From positions 62,001 through 126,000 of the forward strand of contig NZ_LRDB01000002.1 of NCBI RefSeq assembly GCF_001592935.1: a stretch of DNA of 64,000 nt. Reading direction: 5' to 3'. The notes beneath the pieces were generated by a model, which saw nothing but the letters and a program-made list of their open reading frames with translations, searched no databases and was not told the origin of the DNA. Both the position numbers and the translations under genes were made by a program. Shown here in pieces: positions 52,781-62,448 of the stretch (its first letter is position 1; each line of letters starts with the position of its first letter). This DNA is from Roseivirga echinicomitans (lineage in GTDB: Bacteria > Bacteroidota > Bacteroidia > Cytophagales > Cyclobacteriaceae).

Positions 52781-55051
52781 TTAGACTAATTTAAAACCGT
52801 GATTTTTTAAAGGAAGGGAACGCACACGTTCGCCAGTTGCAGCAAAGATAGCATTGGTGAGTGCTGGAGCAATAGGCGGGGTACCAGGTTCGCCAACACC
52901 ACCTGGTGCTTCATTGTTTTCCATGATGTGCGTGAACACCTCAGGCATATGTTTCAACTTCCACATTTCATAGTTAGGGAAGTTTGACTGCTGAATTTTG
53001 CCTTCTTCAATGGTGATTTCTCCATAGACAGCTGCCGTTAAGCCAAAAACAATCCCGCTTTGCATCTGTGCAATAATGGTGTCAGGGTTTACATAATTGC
53101 CACAGTCAATCACGCAAAAGACTTTGTCTACACTAAACTCTTTATCGGGGTTAATGCTGATTTCAGCTACTTGCGCCACAATGGAGCCGAAAGATTCGTG
53201 AAAGGCAATGCCTCGGCTTTTCCCTTCGGGAAGAGGTGAATTCCAATTGCTTATTTGGGCTACTTTGTCCAGCACTTTTTTCTGTCTAGAATTTGAAGAA
53301 AGAAGTTTTGCTCTAAACGCATAAGGATCGGTATCGGCTTCATTAGCGAGTTCATCAATAAAACTTTCAGTGAAGAAGCCATTGTAAGAATGGCCTACAC
53401 TTCGCCAAAAACCTAAACGCATTGGGCTTTCAATAAACGAATACCCCACTTTTCGTGCACCCAGATTATAAGCTAAACCCAAAGCGCCTTCGGCTGCGGT
53501 AGTGTCCTGAGATTCTGGTGGAGTCATCAATGGGAAGTTCCGCCCAATGCTGCTCCGTAAAACCGACTGAAGCGTAACATGATTTTCCCAAGCGGGTATT
53601 GTTCCGTCATTATTGATCCCTGCCTTAAAACGGGCCATGGCCGCTGGGCGATAGGTATCGAATTGTGTATCTTCTTCTCTCGACCAAACCATTTGAATAG
53701 GTGTGCCTTTCATAGATTTGGCAATGCGCACGGCTTCGGTAACAAAGTCGTTTTCGGCCCTTCTGCCAAAACCACCTCCCAAGTACTTTATATCGATTTC
53801 AACTTTACTGCTGTTAATATCGGCTTCTTTGGCGGTGGCCATGGTGACCAGGAATGGTGCTTGATGCCCCACCCAAACCTTGGCTTTGTCTTCTTCCACC
53901 AACACCGTGCAGTTGATGGGTTCCATGGTAGCGTGGGCTAAAAATGGAACTTCATATTCTGCTTCGAAGACTCTATCGGAAGTTTCAAATGCCGTAGCCG
54001 TATCGTCAATATCCTCTTTTATGTGTCCGATTTCTTTGTCGAGTCTTGCCTTTAGAAGCTTAGAGATATGAGCAGAAGAAAGCTGTTCTTGCCCCTTACT
54101 GTCAATTTCAAAAGTTAGGGCTTTGGCTGCTTGTTGGGCTCGCCAAGTATTGTCTGCAATTACAGCGGCACCCGCAGGCCACTGCACTATGTGCTTTACC
54201 CCACGCATGGCCATTACTTCCGCTTCATTCATAATGCTCGTAATTTCTCCCCCAGTAATTGGGCAGTGCTGGACGGCAGCAAAAAGCATATTCGGTAAAC
54301 GCACATCAATGCCATATTCGGCTGCTCCCGTCACCTTTCCTTTTAGATCGATGCGCTGGGTAGGTTTGCCAATGATTTTGAAATTGGACTTCGCTTTTAA
54401 AGTCGGACGGTTATTGGGTTTTTCTTCCGCAGCAAAAGGCGCAAGAGATCCGTAAGTGACTTTTTCTCCGGTTTCAGTATTGATGATAAAGCCTTTTTCT
54501 GCTTTCAATTTATCAATGTCAACAAACCATTTTTTCATGGCCACTTTCATTAACATTTCCTTGGCAGAAGCGCCCATAATGCGGTAATGCTCGTAGCCGT
54601 CACGAATGGTGGTGCTTCCGCCAGTGGCGATATAAGGAAGAATGTAGGCCACTTTTTCCATGAAATGGAAACCTGTAGAGCTTGACGTCCTTTCGTAATG
54701 GGTCGCTAAGTTGACATTGGCATAAGGCGATTCTACTTGTGGGTGAATTACTTCAATTTGATCTAAATCCACTTCTAATTCTTCAGCAGTAAGCATGGCC
54801 AATGCCGTATGAACACCTTGACCCATTTCTGCACGAGCAATGGCCAGTTTGATTTTGTTGTCTGGGGTAATATGAATGAAGGCATTGAGCGATTTTGCCC
54901 CCTCAAAGCCCATTCCGCTAAACTGCTTTTTCTTATAATTAGAAAAGGCCACTCCGCCCAAACCTAATGCAAAACCACCTCCGATTACAGCTCCGGAAAT
55001 TATAAATGCCCTGCGACTTATTTTCTGTCCTCTAGTTCTTTCTTTAGCCAT
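52781..55051 (-). CDS. iorB: Molybdenum hydroxylase large subunit (isoquinoline 1-oxidoreductase beta type)
   Basis: 756 aa. The N-terminus carries a twin-arginine signal (KISRRAFIISGAVIGG), so the enzyme is exported folded, as known for this group. The molybdopterin-binding GGGFGRRAENDF is visible, with the late ESPMRLGFWRSVGHS and the proline-rich EAPGGVGEPGTPPIAP active-site loop. It oxidises N-heteroaromatics or aldehydes; the actual substrate is unknown. It overlaps the 2Fe-2S subunit gene by 8 bp. No xdhC-type maturation gene is in the window. Confidence 0.88.
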   Translation of the reverse strand: MAKERTRGQKISRRAFIISGAVIGGGFALGLGGVAFSNYKKKQFSGMGFEGAKSLNAFIHITPDNKIKLAIARAEMGQGVHTALAMLTAEELEVDLDQIEVIHPQVESPYANVNLATHYERTSSSTGFHFMEKVAYILPYIATGGSTTIRDGYEHYRIMGASAKEMLMKVAMKKWFVDIDKLKAEKGFIINTETGEKVTYGSLAPFAAEEKPNNRPTLKAKSNFKIIGKPTQRIDLKGKVTGAAEYGIDVRLPNMLFAAVQHCPITGGEITSIMNEAEVMAMRGVKHIVQWPAGAAVIADNTWRAQQAAKALTFEIDSKGQEQLSSAHISKLLKARLDKEIGHIKEDIDDTATAFETSDRVFEAEYEVPFLAHATMEPINCTVLVEEDKAKVWVGHQAPFLVTMATAKEADINSSKVEIDIKYLGGGFGRRAENDFVTEAVRIAKSMKGTPIQMVWSREEDTQFDTYRPAAMARFKAGINNDGTIPAWENHVTLQSVLRSSIGRNFPLMTPPESQDTTAAEGALGLAYNLGARKVGYSFIESPMRLGFWRSVGHSYNGFFTESFIDELANEADTDPYAFRAKLLSSNSRQKKVLDKVAQISNWNSPLPEGKSRGIAFHESFGSIVAQVAEISINPDKEFSVDKVFCVIDCGNYVNPDTIIAQMQSGIVFGLTAAVYGEITIEEGKIQQSNFPNYEMWKLKHMPEVFTHIMENNEAPGGVGEPGTPPIAPALTNAIFAATGERVRSLPLKNHGFKLV

Positions 55052-55505
55052 TTTCTTGATTTTGAGTCAATACCTCTTTAATGGCTTCTTTAATTCTTTG
55101 GTAAGTTCCGCAGCGGCAAATGTTAGAAATGGAAGCGTCAATTTCTTCTTCGGAAGGCTGGCTATTGTTTGCAAAGAGGCTTTCTACGGCCATAATCATT
55201 CCCGATTGGCAATAACCACATTGCGGCACTTGATGGTCGATCCAAGCTTGTTGAACCCGTGATAGCCGATCATCTTTTGCAATGGATTCAATGGTAGTAA
55301 TGGCTTTTCCTTGCAAGGCAGCAATAGGCAATACGCATGAGCGAACGGCCTGTCCATCTAGGTGAACAGTGCAGGCGCCACAAGCGGCAACTCCGCAGCC
55401 ATACTTGGTTCCAGTAAGGTTAAGTTCATCGCGCAGTACCCAAAGCAAAGGCATATTGGGTTCCACATCCACTTCACGGTCAATACCATTCACGTTAATC
55501 TTCAT
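55044..55505 (-). CDS. iorA: Molybdenum hydroxylase 2Fe-2S subunit
   Basis: 153 aa. Both [2Fe-2S] clusters are covered: the plant-ferredoxin-like cysteines in KYGCGVAACGACTVH and the second in CGYCQSGM plus ICRCGTYQRI. It passes electrons from the Mo centre; in this family the acceptor is often a periplasmic cytochrome. Pairs with iorB (8-bp overlap). No signal peptide of its own, which fits export as a complex with the Tat-tagged partner. Confidence 0.9.
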   Translation of the reverse strand: MKINVNGIDREVDVEPNMPLLWVLRDELNLTGTKYGCGVAACGACTVHLDGQAVRSCVLPIAALQGKAITTIESIAKDDRLSRVQQAWIDHQVPQCGYCQSGMIMAVESLFANNSQPSEEEIDASISNICRCGTYQRIKEAIKEVLTQNQENG

Positions 55506-55558
55506 AGCAAAATTTATCCGTTTTGGAATTTAAGAAAAGAAAGCGGAGGTGAAAAGCT

Positions 55559-56383
55559 TTACTGTTTTTTGATTGCTGTATAGGTATTCCCTTCTATCAG
55601 AATTTCGGCTTTATCGTTTGAAGTCTTGAATAGAGTGGGGAGAGAAACTTGTCCGTCTTTTTCTGTTTTACGCACTATAAAATGAAGGTGAGCCCCCGTG
55701 CTCCAGCCCGTATTGCCACTTAAGGCAATCGGGTCACCAGCTTCCACTTTGTCGCCCAATTCGACCGTAACACCTTCGAACTGCAAGTGGAGGTAGTCTG
55801 CATAGGTGCCGTCTTCATGCAATATGGTGACGTAGTTGCCCATATCATTGCACCTTCTACTTCCACAGCCTTGATTGGAATCTTCTTTGATACGCACCAC
55901 TTCTCCCGCTCTAGCAGCTAAAATTGTCGTGCCTTCATCCATAGTGAAATCGAGTGCATTATCACCTTGATGAGTGCGAGTACCGTTGTAGCCTTGTGTA
56001 AGTCTATAGCTTGTGCCTTCTTCAAAAGGAAGAAAATATTCTTGTTTAGGGTTGTGTTGTGCATTTGCGTCTCCAAAACGATAGATGTAGCTGAAGGAAT
56101 ACTGCCAAGATCTATCATGAGGTATAATGAGGCTTGTAAGCCTAAATTCTTTACTATTTGCAGGGACTACAATAAAATCAGGGACATCTTTAGAAGGCCT
56201 CAAACCTTTCAGTTTCAGTGTTAATGTCACCGTTTGCGGATAGGGTTTGTCATTGTCTGCGTAAAGCCCAATTCTCCCATCTTCTTTTATATCATATACA
56301 TGGATCTCTTTTTCCTGGGCAAAAGAAAGCGTGTAGAAACTGGAAAGAAAGAGTAAACCGAGAAGTATTAACCGAATGTGCAT
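55559..56383 (-). CDS. Secreted M23-family peptidase
   Basis: 274 aa with a signal peptide (about 1-22). The LytM/M23 domain occupies the C-terminal half; zinc ligands are His and Asp in THQGDNALDF and the HLHF motif in GAHLHF. The N-terminal half is a beta-rich domain of unknown type. Such enzymes cut peptidoglycan cross-bridges or act as LytM-type activators. A likely disulphide pair lies in GCGSRRCND. Confidence 0.87.
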   Translation of the reverse strand: MHIRLILLGLLFLSSFYTLSFAQEKEIHVYDIKEDGRIGLYADNDKPYPQTVTLTLKLKGLRPSKDVPDFIVVPANSKEFRLTSLIIPHDRSWQYSFSYIYRFGDANAQHNPKQEYFLPFEEGTSYRLTQGYNGTRTHQGDNALDFTMDEGTTILAARAGEVVRIKEDSNQGCGSRRCNDMGNYVTILHEDGTYADYLHLQFEGVTVELGDKVEAGDPIALSGNTGWSTGAHLHFIVRKTEKDGQVSLPTLFKTSNDKAEILIEGNTYTAIKKQ

Positions 56384-56466
56384 ATGTGATCAGGCCAATG
56401 TGTTAAAGACGGTTTTAATATACGATTTATTGTAAAAGGTAGTTTGAAACGGTTTCGCCTTTTCTA

Positions 56467-57276
56467 CTAAAGCTCGATTAGTTTATGCACATGTTTTTCG
56501 AACACTGGCGTAATCTCTGGTTTTTCGGTATACAACCCGAAGAGGGTAGAACCAGAACCACTCATGGCGGCATACACTGCTCCGTTTTGATAAAGAGCTT
56601 CTTTGATCTCACCTAAAATAGGATGATTAGGAAAGATGGAAGCCTCAAAATCGTTGACTAGCTTTTCGCGCCATTGCGCAAAATCCTTGCTTTCTAAAAG
56701 TGATTTCAAGTCTACTTCATTTGACTTGGGCGTTACATTTGCGTAAGCTTCTTGGGTAGAAATGTGTACATCGGGTTTGACCAAAAGCAACCACATGCCA
56801 GATAAATCAAGGGTGAGGACTTCTAAATCGGTACCAGTTCCTGTGGCAATAGCTGGTTTGTTCTGAATAAAGAAGGGACAATCACTACCGAGTTGGGCTG
56901 CATAATCTTCGAGGACAGAATCATCTAAGAATAACTGAAATTCACTGTTTAGCATTTTCAGCATAAAAGCAGCGTCTGCTGAACCCCCGCCTAAGCCAGC
57001 ACCCATCGGAATGATTTTGTGTAGGCAAATATTCAATTCGGGCAAGCCGAAATCTTTGCGTAGCAGTTTGTAAGCCTTTAGAACAAGGTTGTCTTTTTCA
57101 TCACCAGGAATGGCAATCCCGCTAGAAGAGAAGGAGATTTTTTTACTTGGAACAAATTCCAATACATCACACCAAGGAATAGGGTAGAGGCAGCTTTCGA
57201 TGCTATGGTAGCCAGTATGAAGCTTCCCCGTTATGGAAAGGCCTAAATTGATTTTAGCATTGGGGAATGTAACCAT
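56467..57276 (-). CDS. ispE: 4-diphosphocytidyl-2-C-methyl-D-erythritol kinase
   Basis: 269 aa, GHMP kinase. N-terminal FPNAKINLGLSITGKLHTGYH, ATP-binding PMGAGLGGGSADAAFML and the late AMSGSGSTLFGLY are diagnostic. It phosphorylates CDP-methylerythritol in the non-mevalonate isoprenoid pathway, feeding menaquinone and undecaprenyl phosphate. It starts 18 bp past the fabI terminator. Confidence 0.95.
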   Translation of the reverse strand: MVTFPNAKINLGLSITGKLHTGYHSIESCLYPIPWCDVLEFVPSKKISFSSSGIAIPGDEKDNLVLKAYKLLRKDFGLPELNICLHKIIPMGAGLGGGSADAAFMLKMLNSEFQLFLDDSVLEDYAAQLGSDCPFFIQNKPAIATGTGTDLEVLTLDLSGMWLLLVKPDVHISTQEAYANVTPKSNEVDLKSLLESKDFAQWREKLVNDFEASIFPNHPILGEIKEALYQNGAVYAAMSGSGSTLFGLYTEKPEITPVFEKHVHKLIEL

Positions 57277-57290
57277 GGCGCGATTGGTGA

Positions 57291-57344
57291 ATTAAAAACA
57301 GCCTGCTGATTTTCGTTTTAAAACGCTTTGTCGGCAGGCTGTTT
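57291..57344 (-). terminator. Terminator after fabI
   Basis: A long hairpin: 11 bp AAACAGCCTGC / GCAGGCTGTTT plus an inner CGTTTT / AAAACG, followed on the minus strand by five T. It separates fabI from ispE. Confidence 0.8.
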
Positions 57345-57375
57345 AAATATTGTCCTTAACGGACTATTGATCTGT

Positions 57376-58191
57376 TTAATCTTTCTTTAACTGCTCAATC
57401 AATCGATCAGTAATGCCTGAAGAAGAGAAGCCTCCATCGTGCATTAAGTTTTGCATGGTTACCATTTTGGTGTAGTCTGAGAACATCATGGCACAGTAGT
57501 TAGCGCAGTCTAGCGCACTAGCATTGCCTAATGGGCTCATTTGGTCAGCATAAGAATAGAATACATCAAAACCGCCAACACCCGTTCCCGCAGTGGTCAT
57601 GGTAGGCGATTGAGAAATAGTGTTTACTCTCACTTTTTTCAGTCTAGCATAACGCTCACCGTAGCTTCTTGCAATAGATTCAAGCATGGCTTTCGCATGT
57701 GCCATGTCAGAATAATCAGGGAAAGTACGTTGTGCCGCAATGTATGATAAACCTAGAATTGAACCCCATTCGTTCATGGCGTCTAATTTTTCGGCTGTCT
57801 GCATTACTTTATGAAAAGAAATGGCTGAAACATCTAAGGTTTTAGTTAACCAATCGTAGTTCAAATCGCCATAATCACGGCCTTTTCTTACGTTCGGGCT
57901 CATGCCTATTGAGTGTAAAACGAAATCGATTTTACCACCCAAAATTTCTACTGACTTGGAGAAAAGGTTTTCTAAATCTTCGATTGAAGTTGCGTCTGCT
58001 GGTATAATTTCAGAGTCACAGGCTTCAGCCAATTTATTGATTTCACCCATTCTCATAGCGATTGGCGCATTGGTAAGGGTGAAAATAGCCCCTTCAGCCT
58101 TTGCTACTTCAGCTACTTTCCAAGCGATAGATCGTTCGTCTAATGCGCCAAATATGATTCCTCGTTTACCTTTTAATAGATTATTTGCCAT
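57376..58191 (-). CDS. fabI: Enoyl-ACP reductase
   Basis: 271 aa from the ATG at 58191, where homologues begin (MANNLLKGKRGIIFGALDE); an in-frame ATG at 58227 adds 12 residues. The NAD-binding GIIFGALDERSIAW and the catalytic SYIAAQRTFPDYSDMAHAK (Tyr-x6-Lys pattern) match FabI. It completes each elongation cycle of fatty-acid synthesis. Flanked by a strong terminator; together with fabH (35.8 kb) it covers two steps. Confidence 0.94.
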   Translation of the reverse strand: MANNLLKGKRGIIFGALDERSIAWKVAEVAKAEGAIFTLTNAPIAMRMGEINKLAEACDSEIIPADATSIEDLENLFSKSVEILGGKIDFVLHSIGMSPNVRKGRDYGDLNYDWLTKTLDVSAISFHKVMQTAEKLDAMNEWGSILGLSYIAAQRTFPDYSDMAHAKAMLESIARSYGERYARLKKVRVNTISQSPTMTTAGTGVGGFDVFYSYADQMSPLGNASALDCANYCAMMFSDYTKMVTMQNLMHDGGFSSSGITDRLIEQLKKD

Positions 58192-58306
58192 AGTACGTTT
58201 TCTTATTTCGGTCGTAAAAATAGACATTCAATTTAATAAACCGATACGAAATGTGTTTTCGAACAATCAAACATACTATGACAAATAGCTCACTGGTCTT
58301 GATATA

Positions 58307-58903
58307 TTAAAATGCAGTTGATACATCTAAGTCTTTAATCAAACCATTTTTAATGTCATAGACCCAACCGTGAACCTTTGGCGCATCATCTTTTGCCCAA
58401 GAGTTTCTGATAATACTTGTTGTGGTAAGGTCATACACTTGTTCTATCACATTGAGCTCTACAAACCTATCTGCACGGGATTTTTGATCTTCAATGCCAT
58501 CTAATTCTGTTTTATGCAGTCTGTAAACATCCTTGATATGACGAATCCAGTTGTCTACCAAGCCATATTGGTTGTCGTCCATTGCAGCTAAAACACCACC
58601 GCAACCATAGTGACCACATACGATTACATGCTTCACTTTTAAGATATTTACCGCATAATCTAGCACACTTAACATATTCATGTCGGTGTGAACAACCATG
58701 TTGGCAATATTTCTATGTACGAAGATCTCACCTGGCTCTGTACCTGTAATTTGGTTGGCAGGAACTCGGCTATCGGCACAGCCAATCCATAAAACGGGTG
58801 GCTTTTGGCCATTCGCTAATTTGTTAAAGAAGTCTTTGTCTTCGTTTAATTTATCTTCAACCCACTTTTGGTTGTTATCGAGTAATTGTTTAGCTAAAGT
58901 CAT
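58307..58903 (-). CDS. can: Beta-class carbonic anhydrase
   Basis: 198 aa. Zinc ligands Cys42, His98 and Cys101 and the Asp44-Arg46 dyad are visible in GCADSRVPANQITG and CGHYGCGGV. It interconverts CO2 and bicarbonate in the cytoplasm. It is 11 bp downstream of the SulP transporter gene, which strongly suggests bicarbonate as the cargo. Confidence 0.94.
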   Translation of the reverse strand: MTLAKQLLDNNQKWVEDKLNEDKDFFNKLANGQKPPVLWIGCADSRVPANQITGTEPGEIFVHRNIANMVVHTDMNMLSVLDYAVNILKVKHVIVCGHYGCGGVLAAMDDNQYGLVDNWIRHIKDVYRLHKTELDGIEDQKSRADRFVELNVIEQVYDLTTTSIIRNSWAKDDAPKVHGWVYDIKNGLIKDLDVSTAF

Positions 58904-58914
58904 ATCTATGTCTA

Positions 58915-60489
58915 TTAATGGTTTACGGTTACTGTTGATCCTATAGGAATATTAATGAGTTCAATGGTGATGTCCTTTTCATGAGCGAACTCTTGGAAAT
59001 TATAGATTACTTCGAGGGCATCATGGTCTATTTTTTTCGACCTAGATCCATCCAATATCACAGCGCTACTGTGCGGAAGATGCTCTAGTGTAAGTTGTAA
59101 GCTGGCCTTATTTAAGAAGGAAACGTGCTCACTCAATTCTATTCTAATTTTACTGTTGTTGGTGCTCACTTGTTTTTCTTCCTTGTAGTGGTAAGGTACT
59201 TTGTAATTCGCTTTTAGGATATAGAAGATACCAACAGCCATACCGATTAGAATACCTATTAAAAGATCAGTAAAGAGAATGGCTACTACTGTGGTAATAA
59301 ATGGAACGAACTGTTCGCGACCAAGCTTGAATTGTTGCTTATAGAGTGCTGGTTTGGTTAATTTAAACCCAACCACTATTAGAATTGCTGCCAATGAGGC
59401 CAACGGAATCATATTCATGATTGCTGGGAATATAGCAACGGCAATCAATAATAGCACACCATGAAATACAGCCGACATTTTAGATTTTGCGCCAGCTTCA
59501 ATATTAGCGGAACCCCTTACGATTACAGCAGTAATAGGAAGCCCACCAATTAGGCCAGCAACAATATTACCTACTCCTTGCGCTTTTAATTCAGCGTTTT
59601 GAGGTGTACGTCTTTTGTGCGGATCAAGCTTGTCCATGGCTTCAACACAAAGCAATGTTTCTAAACTGGCTACAATGGCTAAGGTGAAAGCAGTGATGTA
59701 TACGTTAATATTTCCCAGCATAGAGAAGTCAGGGAACTGGAATACAGCACCTAACGAATCTAAATCTGAAATCACAGGAATGTTTACCATATGATCTCCA
59801 GTGATAGAAAGGTCAGGGTAGAAGGCGTTAAAAAGGTAGTTGATTAGAACACCTACAGCCACTACGATAATTCCACCTGGAACTCCTTTAAGGAACTTGT
59901 TCTGTTTTACAAAATTACTTCCCCAGCCGATCAAAATGAATAATGATACTAGCCCTACAATTAAACTTCCGAGGTAGATGTGGTCGAAGGACGAAACAAG
60001 AAATGAAAGCGTGTTGCTACCATCTTGCTGCATAAACTCCATTTCACCAAAGGCATCAGCATCAAAGCCAATGAGGTGTGGTACTTGCTTCAGGATAAGA
60101 ATTAACCCGATTGCGGCCAACATCCCCTTGATTACTGGTGAAGGGAAGTATAAGCCGATAATTCCTGCTTTTAAGTAACCTAAGGCTACTTGAATTATCC
60201 CTGCTAATAGAACAGCAAGAAGGAAACCTTGAAATCCACCTAAGTCGTCAATGGCTGACAGAACGATGACTACAAGGCCAGCGGCTGGGCCACTTACACT
60301 TAAGTGGGACTTACTTAGTAAACCCACCACAATACCACCTACAATACCAGCAATTAAGCCAGAGAACAAAGGGGCTCCAGAGGCAAGTGCAATACCTAAA
60401 CAAAGGGGTAAGGCAACTAGGAATACTACCACACTGGATAGCATGTCACTTTTAAGATTCTCTTTCGAAAAAATATCTTTAATACTCAT
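58915..60489 (-). CDS. SulP-family inorganic anion transporter
   Basis: 524 aa. About 11-12 membrane helices, with the family motif FLVALPLCLGIALASGAP (helix 1) and the helix 8-10 region AIVASLETLLCVEAMDKLD. A C-terminal STAS domain occupies about 435-524 (VSFLNKASLQLTLEHLP). SulP proteins transport sulphate or bicarbonate; the adjacent carbonic anhydrase favours HCO3-. A hairpin lies in its leader. Confidence 0.92.
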   Translation of the reverse strand: MSIKDIFSKENLKSDMLSSVVVFLVALPLCLGIALASGAPLFSGLIAGIVGGIVVGLLSKSHLSVSGPAAGLVVIVLSAIDDLGGFQGFLLAVLLAGIIQVALGYLKAGIIGLYFPSPVIKGMLAAIGLILILKQVPHLIGFDADAFGEMEFMQQDGSNTLSFLVSSFDHIYLGSLIVGLVSLFILIGWGSNFVKQNKFLKGVPGGIIVVAVGVLINYLFNAFYPDLSITGDHMVNIPVISDLDSLGAVFQFPDFSMLGNINVYITAFTLAIVASLETLLCVEAMDKLDPHKRRTPQNAELKAQGVGNIVAGLIGGLPITAVIVRGSANIEAGAKSKMSAVFHGVLLLIAVAIFPAIMNMIPLASLAAILIVVGFKLTKPALYKQQFKLGREQFVPFITTVVAILFTDLLIGILIGMAVGIFYILKANYKVPYHYKEEKQVSTNNSKIRIELSEHVSFLNKASLQLTLEHLPHSSAVILDGSRSKKIDHDALEVIYNFQEFAHEKDITIELINIPIGSTVTVNH

Positions 60490-60515
60490 AAAAGAATTGT
60501 TAATGTTTTTGGCGT

Positions 60516-60532
60516 ACCCCTTTAGCAGGGGT
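60516..60532 (-). other. Small hairpin in the sulP leader
   Basis: The stem ACCCCT / AGGGGT with a 5-nt loop lies 27-43 bp upstream of the sulP ATG. It is too short to be called a terminator and may affect translation or be chance. Confidence 0.3.
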
Positions 60533-60599
60533 GACCTAAATTACTATAGCTTATGCCACAGCATTTTTGATAAAGTAAATGTTGATAGAAATTGTTTTG

Positions 60600-60986
60600 T
60601 TAAGTAGCAGTTAACAAATCGGGGGGTGGGGTAGGTATCTTTTCTTTTATGAAATCTCCATCTAAGATAAAGAAGTAGAAATCTCTTTTAATAAAGTCTA
60701 ATCGAAGCGAATTTCTGTAAATCAATGATTGATTTAAAACAAGGTCATCAATATCCACGCAATCCTCTTTAGTTTCTTCGTCAGGCAAAGTAAGTGGAAT
60801 TGGAATTGAATCTGAATCCGATTCGTCTTGCTCTTCAGAGTCACTTTGTTCGTCTTGGTTTGCATCAAGCACAATGCTCTGGTTTGGCGCCAAAACAACT
60901 CTATTGAACGAATATACTCCGAAGCCCTGTATCGAAACGAGAAAACTCATTAAGACAATCAAACATGTATGGAGGTATTTGCGCAT
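60600..60986 (-). CDS. Acidic exported protein, unknown
   Basis: 128 aa with a signal peptide (about 1-23), an acidic low-complexity stretch (DANQDEQSDSEEQDESDSDS, 42-61) and a Pro-rich end (PTPPPD). I recognise no domain. The acidity could bind cations or a basic partner, but this is speculation. It lies 110 bp upstream of sulP on the same strand. Confidence 0.55.
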   Translation of the reverse strand: MRKYLHTCLIVLMSFLVSIQGFGVYSFNRVVLAPNQSIVLDANQDEQSDSEEQDESDSDSIPIPLTLPDEETKEDCVDIDDLVLNQSLIYRNSLRLDFIKRDFYFFILDGDFIKEKIPTPPPDLLTAT

Positions 60987-61015
60987 TAAAGCAGACTATT
61001 CTTTTAAATATGCTG

Positions 61016-61023
61016 CAAATATA
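61016..61023 (-). promoter_or_regulatory. Candidate -7 box upstream of the acidic protein
   Basis: TATATTTG on the minus strand matches TAnnTTTG, 30 bp before the ATG at 60986. No TTTG at the usual distance, so only half of the signal is present. Confidence 0.4.
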
Positions 61024-61076
61024 CGGGCTACTTGAAGGGAGGGCTGAATCTCAAGATTAGAATACCATTAGAATTT

Positions 61077-62447
61077 CTAACGATCGATAGAAACCGCCTG
61101 TCTGTAGTTAGGAAGCCTGATTTTTACATTGGTACCCTCACCTTCTTTTGAGTTGATTATAAGGCTTCCGCCATGGATTTTAATCACTTTTTGAGCCAAA
61201 GGCAAGCCAATTCCAAAACCATTGAAGGCCCTAGCGTTTGAAGCACGGAAGAAATGCTCAAAGATGTTTTTTAATTCCTGAGGAGGAATTCCAATGCCTT
61301 TATCGTCCACTTCTATTTCAACCCAATTTTCATTGGCCGAGACCTTAATTTTTACGGGCTTATTTGTAGAGAATTTGCAGGCGTTCTCTACAATATTGTT
61401 CAAAACCATTCGAAGGAGGCTTTGGCTTCCTTGAACAATTAGGCATTCCGCTGTTTCAGGCAATTCAGAAAAATCGAAGCTAATTTGGTTCTCAGGCTTG
61501 ATCTTATCAATGTCACTTTTCACAATAAGCATTAATTCGTCAATACGGATGCTTTCAATGATAAGTCCTTTGTTGTCGTGATCGGCTTGGGCCAATTCAA
61601 GTAAACATTTTACAAGAATCTCCAGCCTATTAGATTCCTTTTCAATGGTATTTAAAGAAGCAATGTATTCGTCAACAGTTCTTTGTTTTCGCAGTGCCAC
61701 TTCAACTTCCCCTAAAATAGCGGTTAAAGGGTTTTTAAGTTCATGCGATGCATTACTCACAAAGTTGCTCTGAATTTCAAACGAGGTTTCTAGCCTGTCG
61801 AGCATATTGTTGAAGGTGGAAGAAAGTTCCGCAAGTTCATCGTTATTTTCTCCTGTGTCTAGCCTTAAGTGAAGGTTAGAGGCCCTTATCTCATTCGCCC
61901 TTTTGACAATACCTGAAATGGGAATTAATACTTGTTTAGCTTGAAAGACACCAACAATAAAAATAATAATTGAGCAGGTGATGAAAGCAATGAGTAGAAT
62001 GTTTTTAAGGCTGTGAAGAAGGTTTATACCGTGTTCATCAATGGCTGAAACAATAACGATAAAGTCATCTTGATGATGTGCGTAGATGATTCCGAAATAA
62101 GCGGTGTCATTGATTTTTTGAGTAGCGGCCTCATTATCGGTTATGGATGAGGCAAAAGATAGAATTGGCTCGGGTAAAGAACTGAAATTTGACTTTGGAA
62201 CTACATAAGCATGTTCGTTAGTCAGGTGCAGTAAATGTTCTGTTTGAATCTCATTGAAAGTTAAAGAGTCAAGTTCTTCTGCTTTTAGAAAGAAATCAGC
62301 CTCGATTTTCGCTCGTTTACTTAAGTGTTCATAGAATTCCTTTTCTGAATATACTTTCGCGAAATAATAAATAGACACAAAAGTAGCCAAGAGCAATGTG
62401 CAAGTAGTCAGTGTGAAAATAAGGGTGATCTTACTTCTGATTTTCAT
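61077..62447 (-). CDS. Two-component sensor histidine kinase (EnvZ/CusS-like)
   Basis: 456 aa. Two membrane helices (about 8-30 and 148-168) enclose a periplasmic domain of about 115 residues; HAMP (about 168-222); HisKA with phospho-acceptor His235 in ASHELKNPL; HATPase with NIVENACKFS, DKGIGIPPQ and GFGIGLPLAQ. It is paired with the OmpR-type regulator (1-bp spacing). The signal is unknown. Confidence 0.94.
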   Translation of the reverse strand: MKIRSKITLIFTLTTCTLLLATFVSIYYFAKVYSEKEFYEHLSKRAKIEADFFLKAEELDSLTFNEIQTEHLLHLTNEHAYVVPKSNFSSLPEPILSFASSITDNEAATQKINDTAYFGIIYAHHQDDFIVIVSAIDEHGINLLHSLKNILLIAFITCSIIIFIVGVFQAKQVLIPISGIVKRANEIRASNLHLRLDTGENNDELAELSSTFNNMLDRLETSFEIQSNFVSNASHELKNPLTAILGEVEVALRKQRTVDEYIASLNTIEKESNRLEILVKCLLELAQADHDNKGLIIESIRIDELMLIVKSDIDKIKPENQISFDFSELPETAECLIVQGSQSLLRMVLNNIVENACKFSTNKPVKIKVSANENWVEIEVDDKGIGIPPQELKNIFEHFFRASNARAFNGFGIGLPLAQKVIKIHGGSLIINSKEGEGTNVKIRLPNYRQAVSIDR

Positions 62448-62448
62448 C

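Noticed and set aside
53579-54455. Antisense frames over 100 codons opposite the Mo-hydroxylase large subunit
   Set aside because: The Mo-hydroxylase frame is well supported by motifs; the antisense frames have no start context or homology and arise from codon composition.
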